Below are positions 17,870 through 27,273 of a stretch of DNA of 64,000 nt, one piece after another. The stretch is from positions 124,001 to 188,000 of the forward strand of contig NZ_FMXE01000008.1 of the NCBI RefSeq assembly GCF_900103735.1. The letters run 5' to 3'. Each line of letters starts with the position of its first letter. Position 1 is the stretch's first letter. The notes beneath the pieces were generated by a model. That model made no database searches. It was not told the DNA's origin and worked only from the letters and a program-made list of their open reading frames with translations. A program made the position numbers and the translations under genes. Source of the stretch: Algoriphagus alkaliphilus. Its GTDB lineage: Bacteria > Bacteroidota > Bacteroidia > Cytophagales > Cyclobacteriaceae.

Positions 17870-19546
17870 ATGAAATCCTCCAGGAGAAAATTTATTGCCC
17901 AACTCGGTGCCTTAGGTGCAAGCACCGGATTGGCAGGAATCGCCTCTGGGGCTCCATCCTCCGAAATTAATAATCCGGAAAACCCTTCCACCTCTTTTAC
18001 CCTCAACATCCTCCAAACTACCGATGTGCATTGCCAAATTCATGCACACGATGAGCTCTTTTGGGAAAATGGAAAGGCTGTCTATCGGAAAACCGGCGGC
18101 TACGCGCACCTTAAGACTTTCCTGGATCAGAAGCGAGAAAAAATGCAACACAGCTTCCTAATGGATACCGGGGATATGTTTCAGGGTTCGGAGCTTTCTG
18201 TAAAAACTACTGGGGAGGCTATGGTTCCTATTCTCAACGCCTTGGATTACGACCTTTACCTTCCGGGCAACTGGGAAGTGATCTACTATAAAAAATCGAT
18301 GCAGCACCTTCTTGGTTCATTGAGCGCACCAAAGGTCTGTGCCAATATGTATCATGACTTGGGTGAAGGCAAAAAAGGTGAATTGATATTTCATCCCTAC
18401 CACATTTGGGCTGTAAACGGAGTAAAAATTGGCTTCTTGGGTTACACCGATCACTTGGTACCCCTTCGACAATCCCCTAACTACAGTAAAGGCATCATCT
18501 ACACCAAACCTGAGGAAAACCTCGCTCACTATGTGGAAGTGCTAAGAAATCAGGAAAAATGTGCTTTTGTAGCAATAGTTGCCCATTTGGGGCTATCTCA
18601 ACAAATCCACCTAGCTAATCATCCGGCCTGCGAGGGAGTGGATTACATACTGGGAGGCGACACCCATGAGCGGGTGAGAGTCCCGATCCAAGCCAAATAC
18701 GCCAAAGTGGTGGAACCGGGAGCTTTTGGCTCTTTCGTCGGAAAGCTGGAACTGAAAATCAAAGATGGAAAGGTAGTGTCCGACACCTATGAACTCATGG
18801 AAGTCGATTCCAAAAAATACCCGGAGTCTCCTAAGATGAAGGAGATTATCGCACAATATGAGGGTCCGTACCTGGAGGACATCCAGAAAGTGGTAGGCTA
18901 TTCGACCATTCCGTTATTTCGCTATTTCGTAATTGAAAACACAATTGACACAATGATCCTGGACGCCATTGATTGGCAAGTGCCGGATGTAGACATCGTA
19001 CTTTCCAATGGTTTCCGTTTCTGTCCTCCGCGATCCACCCCGGATCACACAGGAAATATCCCAATCACAAACGGATTTATTTTTGACATGCTACCTGTAG
19101 ACAGTACCATCCGGACAGGGAAAGTGACCGGAAAACAGATTCAAGAGTGGCTAGAACAAGAGCTGAATAACGTATTCGCTGCAGATGCCTCGAAGCGATT
19201 TGGTGGTTGGGTGATCAAGTTCAAGGGAATGGAAGTGAAGTTTAATGCTTTTGGCGAAGAGGGAAAACGCGTTCAGTCTGCGATGGTTCATGGACTGCCC
19301 CTTGACCTAGAAAAAGTCTATAAAATCTGCGCCTGTGAACGTGATGGAGATCCGGACGACATGCTTTGTCGATTCAGAGGAGTAAAAGACACTCAAAACA
19401 CGGCATTTACACTACATCAAGCGATGAAAAATTACCTCGGAGAAAACTCCCCCGTTACCCCGACTCCTCCTAAATCAGCCGAGGCGCTTGATGCCCCGGC
19501 CACCTTACTGACTCAGGTGAGTGGAGTTGATTATGAGTTCAGATAA
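17870..19546 (+). CDS. Tat-exported 5'-nucleotidase/SoxB-like metallophosphoesterase
   Basis: Two-domain enzyme of the 5'-nucleotidase family, 558 residues from the ATG at 17870. That start gives a clear twin-arginine leader (S-S-R-R-K-F-I-A-Q-L-G then small hydrophobic residues), which a longer upstream frame would bury. Metal motifs: T-T-D-V-H-C, M-D-T-G-D-M-F-Q-G, V-A-H-L-G and L-G-G-D-T-H-E-R. The usual G-N-H-E is replaced by G-N-W-E, so the catalytic His is a Trp as in thiosulfohydrolase SoxB. The C-terminal domain has N-G-F-R-F and the substrate-stacking region. Substrate uncertain: nucleotide or a sulfur ester. Confidence 0.85.
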   Translation: MKSSRRKFIAQLGALGASTGLAGIASGAPSSEINNPENPSTSFTLNILQTTDVHCQIHAHDELFWENGKAVYRKTGGYAHLKTFLDQKREKMQHSFLMDTGDMFQGSELSVKTTGEAMVPILNALDYDLYLPGNWEVIYYKKSMQHLLGSLSAPKVCANMYHDLGEGKKGELIFHPYHIWAVNGVKIGFLGYTDHLVPLRQSPNYSKGIIYTKPEENLAHYVEVLRNQEKCAFVAIVAHLGLSQQIHLANHPACEGVDYILGGDTHERVRVPIQAKYAKVVEPGAFGSFVGKLELKIKDGKVVSDTYELMEVDSKKYPESPKMKEIIAQYEGPYLEDIQKVVGYSTIPLFRYFVIENTIDTMILDAIDWQVPDVDIVLSNGFRFCPPRSTPDHTGNIPITNGFIFDMLPVDSTIRTGKVTGKQIQEWLEQELNNVFAADASKRFGGWVIKFKGMEVKFNAFGEEGKRVQSAMVHGLPLDLEKVYKICACERDGDPDDMLCRFRGVKDTQNTAFTLHQAMKNYLGENSPVTPTPPKSAEALDAPATLLTQVSGVDYEFR

Positions 19547-19597
19547 CTAAATGCTGATATCCGAAAAAGGATGGTGAAAAGTGTTTAATCACCCCCT

Positions 19598-19625
19598 AAG
19601 CCGACCAAATGGTCGGCTTTTTTAT
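19598..19625 (+). terminator. Terminator after the nucleotidase gene
   Basis: AAGCCGACC at 19598-19606, AAAT loop, GGTCGGCTT at 19611-19619, then T-rich sequence. A perfect 9-bp stem. Confidence 0.93.
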
Positions 19626-19658
19626 TAATCTTGGTGGGAAAACGAATTTATACCCCCT

Positions 19659-21764
19659 ATGTCAATCAAATTCAGCTCAGGAAATTTTTTATTAATATGC
19701 CTTTTGCTTTCAGTTCTACTCCTTTCAGGCTGCAACTTTGTACACAAATCCTCTGATTGGGATACTACCCGGGTAGAAATTGCAAGAGATGAGTTTGGGG
19801 TACCTCATATTTTTGGCAAAACAGATGCAGATGTTGCCTATGGGCTTGCTTGGGCGCATGCTGAAGATGATTTTGAAACGATTCAAAAAACAGTTTTGGC
19901 TGGCAAAGGCTTGGCAGGACGAGTATTTGGAGAAGAGGGCGCAGGAATTGACTTCTTTGTGAACCTGCTGGAAACAAAGAAAATAGCGAAAGAAAAATAC
20001 GATGAAACCTTTTCATCTGAATTCAAAAAAGTCCTGGAAGGCTATGCTGCAGGGCTTAATGATTATGCTTATGCCCACCCCGGACAGGTACTTTACCAAC
20101 CTGCTTTTCCAATAAGCCCCAAAGAAATAGCCTCTGCTTATATTCTGTCACTTGCTCAAATGTCAGGTGCCGATCGTGCTGTTCAAGCGATTGTGAGTGG
20201 AAATGTGGACCTTATTCCTGAAGACCCTCAGCCAAAAGGCTCAAATGCAATCGCTATTCATCCTTCACGTACTGATACAGGCGAAGCTTTCCTGGCCATC
20301 AACTCCCATCAACCCTTGGAAGGCCCGGTAGCTTGGTATGAAGCCCATTTACACTCAGATGAAGGATGGAATGCACTGGGAGGACTTTTCCCTGGGGGCG
20401 CGATGATTTTCCATGGCGTAAATGAGCACTTAGGTTGGGCGCATACGGTTAACTCACCTGACTTTTTGGATATCTATCAACTGGAAATCAATCCTGAAAA
20501 TCAGAATAAATATGCTGTCGATGGAGAATGGCTGGAATTGGAAGAAAGGACCGTCTGGCTGAAAGTCAAACTTTGGGATCTGATTACCATACCAGTCCCG
20601 AAAAAGGTTTGGAAAAGTATCTATGGTCCTACCCTTGTCACAGAACAAGGCACTTTTGCCATTCGTTTAGGCGCTTTGGAGCGGATCGGCGCACCGGAAC
20701 AATGGTGGAAAATGAATAAATCCAAAAATTTTTCGGAATGGAAAACTGCCATGAGCGCCATGCAGCTCAGCAATTTCAATACCGTCTACGCGGATAAATA
20801 CGATACCATTTTCTACGTCAGCAACGCCCTTTTGCCAAAAAGAACACCGGGGTTTGACTATTCCGGCACTGTCCAGGGAAATACTAAAAAGACACTCTGG
20901 ACCGAATTTCATTCTTTCGCTGACCTTCCCCAACAGGTAAATCCACGCTCAGGCTACCTGTACAATACCAATCATTCGCCATTCAAAGCATCTGCCTATT
21001 CTGACAATTTATCGCCTGATCAATACCCTTCTGAAATGGGATTTGATCTTCGGAACAATAATCGATCTACCAGATTTCGTGAGTTAATGCCTGAATCAGG
21101 TACGATCAGTTGGGAAGAATTTGAGCGGATCAAATACGATCAAACCTTACCGGAAAATTTAGCTTTCCGAACCGATATGAGTTTACTTTTAGATTTGGAT
21201 TCTGCCCAATATCCGGATATTGAAAAGCAAATCAAGGCCTTGAAAAATTGGAATCGTGAGGCCAATGTCGAAAGCGAAGGCGCTGCACTTTTTGCATTCA
21301 TTTACTACTATTGGCGGGAAGAGTTTGCCAAATCAGGCCGAAGCTTTGAAACCAAGTTGACAGATGCTGAGGCAGCACAGGGGATTCGTGCAGCCAAAAC
21401 CCATTTTGAAACCCACTTTGGAAAACAATTGGTTGCCCTGGGGGAATACCAAAAGTTGGTACGCGGAGATAAGGTGCTACCCATTTGGGGGATCGATGAT
21501 GTACTCACCACTATCCGATCCACACCCTGGGAAAATGGAATGCGAAAAGCCACACAAGGTGAATCCTATATCCTGATGGTCAAGTTTGGGGACGGTCTGC
21601 CGATCATCGAATCCATCAATGTCTATGGAGCAAGTAACCGACCCGAAAGCCCCCATTATGCAGATCAAATGGAGCGGTTTATCAGCCGCGATCTAAAAAA
21701 GATGACCTTGGATAAGGCGGAAGTATTAAAAAATGCAAAGCGGGTATATCATCCGGGACAGTGA
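19659..21764 (+). CDS. Penicillin acylase family lipoprotein
   Basis: N-terminal-nucleophile amidohydrolase made as a precursor. Lipoprotein signal with lipobox L-L-S-G-C at Cys25. The alpha-chain region is about 35-190; the autocleavage site is before Ser195 in P-K-G-S-N-A-I-A-I, which becomes the beta-chain N-terminus and nucleophile. The beta chain has N-S-H-Q-P-L and W-A-H-T-V-N-S (oxyanion/Asn). Family members cleave acyl amides, including penicillin G, glutaryl-cephalosporins and acyl-homoserine lactones; which one applies is unknown. Length 701 is normal. Confidence 0.92.
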   Translation: MSIKFSSGNFLLICLLLSVLLLSGCNFVHKSSDWDTTRVEIARDEFGVPHIFGKTDADVAYGLAWAHAEDDFETIQKTVLAGKGLAGRVFGEEGAGIDFFVNLLETKKIAKEKYDETFSSEFKKVLEGYAAGLNDYAYAHPGQVLYQPAFPISPKEIASAYILSLAQMSGADRAVQAIVSGNVDLIPEDPQPKGSNAIAIHPSRTDTGEAFLAINSHQPLEGPVAWYEAHLHSDEGWNALGGLFPGGAMIFHGVNEHLGWAHTVNSPDFLDIYQLEINPENQNKYAVDGEWLELEERTVWLKVKLWDLITIPVPKKVWKSIYGPTLVTEQGTFAIRLGALERIGAPEQWWKMNKSKNFSEWKTAMSAMQLSNFNTVYADKYDTIFYVSNALLPKRTPGFDYSGTVQGNTKKTLWTEFHSFADLPQQVNPRSGYLYNTNHSPFKASAYSDNLSPDQYPSEMGFDLRNNNRSTRFRELMPESGTISWEEFERIKYDQTLPENLAFRTDMSLLLDLDSAQYPDIEKQIKALKNWNREANVESEGAALFAFIYYYWREEFAKSGRSFETKLTDAEAAQGIRAAKTHFETHFGKQLVALGEYQKLVRGDKVLPIWGIDDVLTTIRSTPWENGMRKATQGESYILMVKFGDGLPIIESINVYGASNRPESPHYADQMERFISRDLKKMTLDKAEVLKNAKRVYHPGQ

Positions 21765-21829
21765 CAATTTGTGAATCCATTCAAATTTTTGGATTGCCTT
21801 TGTCCCTGATGTTCAAATTTAAATATTAA

Positions 21830-21896
21830 CCCCGAAGGGGTGTCACTATTGTAGAAAGCAAAGTGTTCAATTAACCATAACCCTGAAGGGGTGAAA
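21830..21896 (+). repeat. CCCGAAGGGG hairpins, left of the tyrosine transposase
   Basis: Two copies: CCCCGAAGGGG at 21830-21840 followed by TGTCA, and ACCCTGAAGGGGTGAAATT at 21880-21898, reaching the transposase stop. Their orientation is opposite to that of the three copies right of the gene. Confidence 0.8.
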
Positions 21897-22355
21897 TTAA
21901 TCAATCCATTCAAAAAGGTATTTTTCTTCAAATGGAATCTCGAATTTCCTTAAAAAGCTAAAATATTCTTCCCTAAACGTTTTGGATCTGTGGTGCTCCT
22001 CTTGTTTCAATATGTATTTATATACATTGTTTAACTGAGAGTGAGTATAAGAGAACACTCCATAGCCATCTTGCCATAAAAATTTACCTTTTACAAATTT
22101 GTTTTCATTAATAAAATTTGAAGAGTTGTTTTTAACGTCTCGAATCAGGTCTGAAGGACATTGAGATGGCTTCAATCCTACAAAAACGTGAACATGGTCG
22201 GAAACCCCATTTACGATTATGGACTTTTGCCCTTTATTAGTGATAATCCCTGACATATATTTAAAAACATCATCTCTCCAGGGCTTTAGGAGAAGGTTTT
22301 GTCTTCCTTTTACTGCGAAGATGTATTGGATATAAATTTGATGAAAAGTGCCTGC
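21897..22355 (-). CDS. REP-associated tyrosine transposase (IS200/IS605-type Y1)
   Basis: Y1 single-strand transposase domain, 152 residues from the ATG at 22355 (M-A-G-T-F-H-Q-I-Y). The HUH motif is D-H-V-H-V-F-V with His55 and His57; the nucleophile is probably Tyr115 in Y-I-L-K-Q. The P-W-R-D-D-V-F-K-Y-M-S-G segment is also typical. No tnpB or IS-type subterminal hairpins are seen; instead short palindromes lie on both sides in opposite orientation, as for RAYT genes, which are domesticated relatives thought to disperse REP sequences. The reading frame is intact. Confidence 0.9.
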   Translation of the reverse strand, partial: AGTFHQIYIQYIFAVKGRQNLLLKPWRDDVFKYMSGIITNKGQKSIIVNGVSDHVHVFVGLKPSQCPSDLIRDVKNNSSNFINENKFVKGKFLWQDGYGVFSYTHSQLNNVYKYILKQEEHHRSKTFREEYFSFLRKFEIPFEEKYLFEWID

Positions 22356-22793
22356 CATGATCAAAAAGGTTAAATAGAAAATCAAGATATATTATTCATA
22401 AATATCGGGTTTTAAGGAATTTATTAAAAAAACAACTTCAATATTATGTCATAATTTCACCCATGATCATTTCACCCCTTCGGGGTTTTGGAGAATCTGT
22501 TTCTTGAATTTTCCCTACAATCATTACATCCATTCGAGATTTTTCGCACAATACCTTTCAATTGTTCTATAATTCATTCATTCCTAGAATTATTTCATCC
22601 CTTCGGGATTTTGAAACCTTACTTCAATTTTGGTTCTACAATAATCACATCCCTTCGGGATTAACGCCCTTAGTCATGGTTTTTTAAAATTTAGAAGTAG
22701 GCCAAAATGAATGTAAATCAAATTGAAGATTACATTTTTGGGATTTCTACCTAGCTTAGCTTACTGTTTACAGCCCGCCCAAACTCTGAAGAA
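22356..22793. repeat. CCCTTCGGG hairpins, right of the tyrosine transposase
   Basis: This gene-free stretch holds three hairpins: TTTCACCCCTTCGGGGTTTT around 22471-22488, CATCCCTTCGGGATTTTG around 22596-22613, and ATCACATCCCTTCGGGATTA at 22643-22662. All share the CCCTTCGGG core and the preceding CA or CAC, and are inverted relative to the copies on the left. The sequence between is AT-rich with no gene. Confidence 0.85.
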
Positions 22794-23462
22794 ATGCGAA
22801 CCCACCTAGCCAGAATTCCCTCTTTTTTTGCTTTGCTTTTAGCGTTTTCCTGCAGTCCAAAAGCGACATTCCGAATCATTGACAAACCCATCACCTGGAA
22901 TTCCGAGCGGGAGCAGCTTTCCATCCAATACCTCAAAGACCGTCATGGACTGGACAAATCTACCGCCACAATCGAGCCTCAAATGGTGGTCGTCCACTGG
23001 ACGGCTATAAAAACTGTCGAAGTGACTTTTGATGTCTTTAATCCTCCGACTTTGGGAGGTCGAGCGGACTTGACGGGAGCGAGTAATCTGAATGTTTCCA
23101 GCCAGTTTTTAATTGACCGGGATGGGACGATTTTCAGACTTTTGCCGGACACCACCTTTGCTCGGCACGTAATTGGCTTAAACTATCTGGCAATCGGAAT
23201 TGAGAACATCGGGGGCGAGGATATGCCATTGACCAAAGCCCAACTGAAAGCAAATGAATTATTGATTCGACATCTCAAACGGAAATATCCCATCGACTAT
23301 GTCATCGGACATCATGAATATCAAAATTTTCAAAATACCAACCTCTGGAAAGAAAATGACCCAAACTACCGAACTGTCAAATCTGACCCGGGGGATAAAT
23401 TCATGAACCAGCTTCGTAAAAAACTTTCCGATCTCAACCTAAAACCTGTTCCAAAGCTCTAA
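22794..23462 (+). CDS. N-acetylmuramoyl-L-alanine amidase (Amidase_2), lipoprotein
   Basis: Cleaves the bond between MurNAc and the stem peptide. Lipoprotein signal with lipobox L-A-F-S-C near residue 20, so probably outer-membrane anchored. Zinc ligands: His in V-V-V-H-W-T, His in V-I-G-H-H-E-Y and Asp in K-S-D-P-G. The middle N-V-S-S-Q-F-L-I-D-R-D-G-T-I and I-G-I-E-N-I-G segments are typical of the AmiD/PGRP fold. First gene of a rightward set whose members all fit cell-wall turnover. Confidence 0.9.
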   Translation: MRTHLARIPSFFALLLAFSCSPKATFRIIDKPITWNSEREQLSIQYLKDRHGLDKSTATIEPQMVVVHWTAIKTVEVTFDVFNPPTLGGRADLTGASNLNVSSQFLIDRDGTIFRLLPDTTFARHVIGLNYLAIGIENIGGEDMPLTKAQLKANELLIRHLKRKYPIDYVIGHHEYQNFQNTNLWKENDPNYRTVKSDPGDKFMNQLRKKLSDLNLKPVPKL

Positions 23463-23508
23463 TCTCCGTGATCTGTACCTGCCTGACCGACTTCAGATTC
23501 CCACAGCC

Positions 23509-23532
23509 GTGGTCTGTGTCTCCACAGGCCAC
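23509..23532. repeat. Hairpin with 10-bp stem and TCTC loop
   Basis: Arm GTGGTCTGTG (23509-23518), loop TCTC, arm CACAGGCCAC (23523-23532): ten pairs including one G-T wobble. It lies between the amidase and GHL10 genes. No T run follows, so it is not an ordinary terminator. It has the same stem length and loop type as 55968-55991. Confidence 0.75.
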
Positions 23533-23581
23533 TTAAGTATAAAAAAAAATCATATCCAGACCCCCAAAGCTGTTTACCCTC

Positions 23582-25225
23582 ATGAATTCTTACCTCAAGT
23601 ATTTTTCCCTTTTTCTGATTTCAATTCTTCTTTTTGCAGCATGCAAAACCAAAAAACCTGTCGCTCAATCTCCGAGACCGAGTAGTCCAGCCTCCACATT
23701 CCCTTCAAAAACGAGCGAAACGCTACCTTCCAAAACACTACCCCAGCCTGCTGTAGCCCTGAGGCCGCTGGCCTATCGCATGCCGGATATTCCCCGAGAA
23801 TTCCGCGGCGTATGGATCGCTACTGTAGCCAATATAGACTGGCCGATATCTTCCACTGATCCATGGGAAAAACAAAAACGGGAATTCATCGCACTTCTGG
23901 ACTACTACAAATCATTGAACTTCAATGCTGTGATTGTTCAGATTCGTACTGCCGGTGACGCCTTTTATCCAAGCAACCTGGCTCCCTGGTCGAAGTATCT
24001 AACCGGAAAACAAGCCCAAGCCCCAAAAACCCAGGAAAATCCACTGACTTGGATGATCAAGTCTGCCCATGACCGTGGTCTTGAATTTCACGCCTGGCTC
24101 AATCCCTATCGGGCCACCATGACCCTCAATACAGAGGAACTCAGCCCCGAGCATGACTTCAACACCCATCGGAATTGGATGCTGAAATACGGTAGCAAAT
24201 GGTATTATGACCCGGGACTTCCTGAGGTGAAAAATCATTTATTGGCGATCATCAATGAAGTGGTTACCAATTACGATGTGGATGCCATTCACTTTGATGA
24301 TTATTTCTATCCCTATCGGGAACCCAAACAGGAATTTCCAGACAAGGCATCCTACGACAAATACAAAAAACCCGGGCAATCCCGGGAAGACTGGAGAAGA
24401 CAAAATGTGAACGAGTTGATTTTCGCATTAAATCAAACTATCAAAAGCCAAAAACCCTGGGTGCAATTTGGGATTTCGCCTTTTGGAGTCTGGAGAAATC
24501 AGGACAAAGATCCCAAAGGCTCTCCTACCCGTGCAGGTCAAACAAACTATGATGACCTGTTTGCTGACGTTTTACTTTGGATGAAAAACGGCTGGATTGA
24601 CTACCTTATTCCACAACTCTATTGGAGCATGGAGCATCGTTTAGCTTCTCACCGTAAATTGGCGGATTGGTGGTCCAACAACAGCTACAATACTAATGTC
24701 TATATTGGCAATGGACCTTATAAAATTCGAGAGGATTCAGACGAAGCCTGGAAAAATCCTGCCGAACTCAATACCCAAGTTAACTATGCCCGGACTTTAC
24801 CACAGATCCAGGGAAATGCCTTTTTCTCAGCCAAATCCATGTATGTCAAAAATCGGGATATTGCCGATTTACTGAAAAAAGAAGTGTACGACAAGCCAAC
24901 TTTACCACCTTCTTTTGAACCGAAGTCTGCTTCCATTATCGATATCCCCGTCGTATTTGATGTAAAAACAACTACTGAAAAAACTCAGATCAACCTTCAA
25001 AAACCTTTGGACCCGGCCATCCGGTACGCAATGGTGCAGGGAGGAAGTGATCTGAACACCCTTCATGAAGCCACCATCCATACCGCTTGGGTCGGAGGAT
25101 CGAGAGTCCGGTATTTAGAAGTACCCAGCCTGAACACTGAGTATTTAGCCATTCGGTGGATTGATCACTACGGAAGAATTGTGCAAACTCAGGTATTTCA
25201 AACTCCAAAATCCACCCGCCCATGA
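23582..25225 (+). CDS. GHL10/DUF187 family glycoside hydrolase-like lipoprotein
   Basis: Lipoprotein (lipobox L-L-F-A-A-C near residue 21), a Pro/Ser/Thr-rich linker to about 60, then a TIM barrel of the GHL10 type opening with F-R-G-V-W-I-A-T-V-A-N-I-D-W-P. Other signatures: N-A-V-I-V-Q-I-R, G-L-E-F-H-A-W-L-N-P-Y-R, and D-A-I-H-F-D-D-Y-F-Y-P with likely catalytic acids. The C-terminal 100 residues form a separate beta domain. Family members are thought to cleave glycans, some peptidoglycan strands. Its stop overlaps the GNAT start (ATGA). Confidence 0.9.
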   Translation: MNSYLKYFSLFLISILLFAACKTKKPVAQSPRPSSPASTFPSKTSETLPSKTLPQPAVALRPLAYRMPDIPREFRGVWIATVANIDWPISSTDPWEKQKREFIALLDYYKSLNFNAVIVQIRTAGDAFYPSNLAPWSKYLTGKQAQAPKTQENPLTWMIKSAHDRGLEFHAWLNPYRATMTLNTEELSPEHDFNTHRNWMLKYGSKWYYDPGLPEVKNHLLAIINEVVTNYDVDAIHFDDYFYPYREPKQEFPDKASYDKYKKPGQSREDWRRQNVNELIFALNQTIKSQKPWVQFGISPFGVWRNQDKDPKGSPTRAGQTNYDDLFADVLLWMKNGWIDYLIPQLYWSMEHRLASHRKLADWWSNNSYNTNVYIGNGPYKIREDSDEAWKNPAELNTQVNYARTLPQIQGNAFFSAKSMYVKNRDIADLLKKEVYDKPTLPPSFEPKSASIIDIPVVFDVKTTTEKTQINLQKPLDPAIRYAMVQGGSDLNTLHEATIHTAWVGGSRVRYLEVPSLNTEYLAIRWIDHYGRIVQTQVFQTPKSTRP

Positions 25226-25701
25226 AGGACATGCTCGTTCGCCTGGTAGAACTTCCCGATGTTGCTGAATTGGAAAAGAAACTGCTGGAAAAGGAAAAAA
25301 TAGTCTTTCGGAGGGCAATAGCCCCCGAAAAACATCTGGTCAGCGAATGGGTCATGGAACATTTTGGTGCCTATTGGCAATCTGAAGTAGAAGTCGCTTT
25401 TTCGAGACAACCAGTTTCTGTTTGGCTGTCGCAAAGCGGAAATCGAATTCTGGGATTCGCCTGCTATGAAAGCACCGCCAGAAATTTCTTTGGCCCCACC
25501 GGCACCATTGAATCCGAAAGAGGTAAAGGAATCGGTAAAATCTTGCTAATTAAATCCCTCGAATCCCTGCGGGAAATGGGATATGCCTATGCAATTATCG
25601 GCGGAGTTGGTCCAGCCGAATTTTATGAGAAAGCAGTAGGAGCAAAAATAATTGAGGGCTCTGAAGTCAGTGTTTATGAAAACTTACTGCGTAAAATATG
25701 A
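25222..25701 (+). CDS. GNAT family N-acetyltransferase
   Basis: Acetyl-CoA-dependent acyltransferase fold, 159 residues. The CoA pyrophosphate loop is R-G-K-G-I-G-K (about 97-103), preceded by the strand P-T-G-T-I-E-S. Start and stop both overlap neighbours by 4 bases, so translation is coupled to the GHL10 gene and to the transporter. Substrate unknown; context suggests an amino sugar or muropeptide-derived amine (inference). Confidence 0.85.
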   Translation: MKDMLVRLVELPDVAELEKKLLEKEKIVFRRAIAPEKHLVSEWVMEHFGAYWQSEVEVAFSRQPVSVWLSQSGNRILGFACYESTARNFFGPTGTIESERGKGIGKILLIKSLESLREMGYAYAIIGGVGPAEFYEKAVGAKIIEGSEVSVYENLLRKI

Positions 25702-26963
25702 CCCAAAACACCTCCAAAACCCCCTGGCTTTGGGTTCCATCACTTTACCTCACCGAGTCAGTCCCATATGTCATCATCATTACTGTTTCGGTAATCATGT
25801 ACAAAAGTCTCGGCGTATCCAATGCTGACATCGGGCTTTACACTTCATTTCTGTATTTACCTTGGGTAATCAAACCCATCTGGAGCCCGATTCTGGAGCT
25901 TTTCGGCAACAAAAAGAAATGGTTTCTCAGTATGCAGCTAATATTGGCTTTGGCATTTTTGGGAGTGGGGTTGACCACCGGAACTTCACATTTTTTCATT
26001 ATCACGCTCGCATTTTTCTGGATGGGCGCATTTGCCTCTGCGACCAATGATATTGCTTCGGATGGCATGTACCTCATTGCGCTGAAGCCTGATCAGCAAA
26101 GCTTCTTCGTAGGCATGCGAAGTACCTTTTACCGGGTAGGGATGATCACCGGACAAGGCTTGATTGTCATCATCGCCGGAAATCTGGAGACTCACTTTGG
26201 TGATCCGGCGAAAGCCTGGTCCTGGACGATGATCATTGTAGCAGGATTAATGCTGACGCTAACGCTGGTTAACTATCTCACCACACCGAATATCATCGAA
26301 GACCGAGTAGCGAAAGCTGATCAACCTAGTTTTGGAAAAGTATTTTCGACCTTTTTCACCAAGAAAAATATTGGATTGTCACTCGGCTTTGTTCTCCTCT
26401 ATCGCCTTGGCGAATCTCAACTGGTGAAGATGGCCTCCCCTTTCTTTTTGGATGAACGTACAGAAGGTGGCTTGGGATTAAGTGTGACGGATGTTGGGTT
26501 TCTTTATGGCACGCTTGGGGTAATTTCACTTTTGGCAGGAGGGATTTTGGGAGGAATTTTGATTTCCCGAGACGGACTGGGCAAATGGATGATGCCTATG
26601 GTGTTAGCGATTAATGTCCCGAATATTGGATATGTTTTTCTCGCGTGGCTTCAACCCCAAAGTATGGTATTCGCCGGAGGGGTGGTCTTGATTGAGCAGC
26701 TGGGATATGGATTTGGCTTTGCCGCCTACATGGTGTTTTTGATTTATTTGGCAGAAGGCCTTTTCAAAACTGCCCATTATGCGCTTGCAACAGGATTTAT
26801 GGCCATGGGAATGATGCTGCCGGGAATGCTGAGTGGCTATATGCAGGAGTGGTTGGGCTATCCCGGATTCTTTGTTTGGGTGGTGATTGCGACAATTCCA
26901 GGGTTTGTGATGGCCTATGTGGTGAAGTATCCGAGGGAATTTGGAAAGAAATTAGAAAGCTAA
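25698..26963 (+). CDS. MFS transporter, AmpG-like
   Basis: Twelve predicted TM segments over 421 residues. It opens with a short cytoplasmic tail and Y-L-T-E-S-V-P-Y-V, and has the F-A-S-A-T-N-D-I-A-S-D-G motif typical of AmpG-like muropeptide permeases and acetyl-CoA-type transporters. Placed between peptidoglycan-degrading enzymes and a NagZ-like hydrolase, import of anhydro-muropeptides or GlcNAc-MurNAc is the most likely role. Overlaps the GNAT gene by 4 bases. Confidence 0.88.
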   Translation: MTQNTSKTPWLWVPSLYLTESVPYVIIITVSVIMYKSLGVSNADIGLYTSFLYLPWVIKPIWSPILELFGNKKKWFLSMQLILALAFLGVGLTTGTSHFFIITLAFFWMGAFASATNDIASDGMYLIALKPDQQSFFVGMRSTFYRVGMITGQGLIVIIAGNLETHFGDPAKAWSWTMIIVAGLMLTLTLVNYLTTPNIIEDRVAKADQPSFGKVFSTFFTKKNIGLSLGFVLLYRLGESQLVKMASPFFLDERTEGGLGLSVTDVGFLYGTLGVISLLAGGILGGILISRDGLGKWMMPMVLAINVPNIGYVFLAWLQPQSMVFAGGVVLIEQLGYGFGFAAYMVFLIYLAEGLFKTAHYALATGFMAMGMMLPGMLSGYMQEWLGYPGFFVWVVIATIPGFVMAYVVKYPREFGKKLES

Positions 26964-27273
26964 ATTCAGAATACTAAAACTTCGTTATTCGAAATTGAGC
27001 GTTCGATATTCGACATTTCAATAATGAATATCGAATGCAGAATGATGAATCGGAAGGCATGTCAGGCTGAGCACTGGAGCTACGAGAGTAGCGTATATCG
27101 AAGCCTCTTCAAAGTACGATGTGTGATTTACATAGGGATTAAATGAGATGAGGACTATTCACCGCTTTAACCCCAAACCTTTACAACATTCACAAACAAG
27201 ACCTCGACTCCACTCGGTCTGACACTAAACCCAATTTTCCAATCTTTCAATTTTGCAATATTCCAATCAGCAA
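26964..27273. repeat. Gap with TGTCAGGCTGAGC...TCGAAG repeat units
   Basis: No gene is seen. One repeat unit runs 27060-27106 (TGTCAGGCTGAGC to ATCGAAGCCTC with a variable middle). A second, inverted, runs 27201-27224 (TCGACTCC...GGTCTGACA). Before them, 26990-27040 carries ATATTCGA/TCGAATA words. The units belong to the same family as those at 36392 and 36479. Confidence 0.75.
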
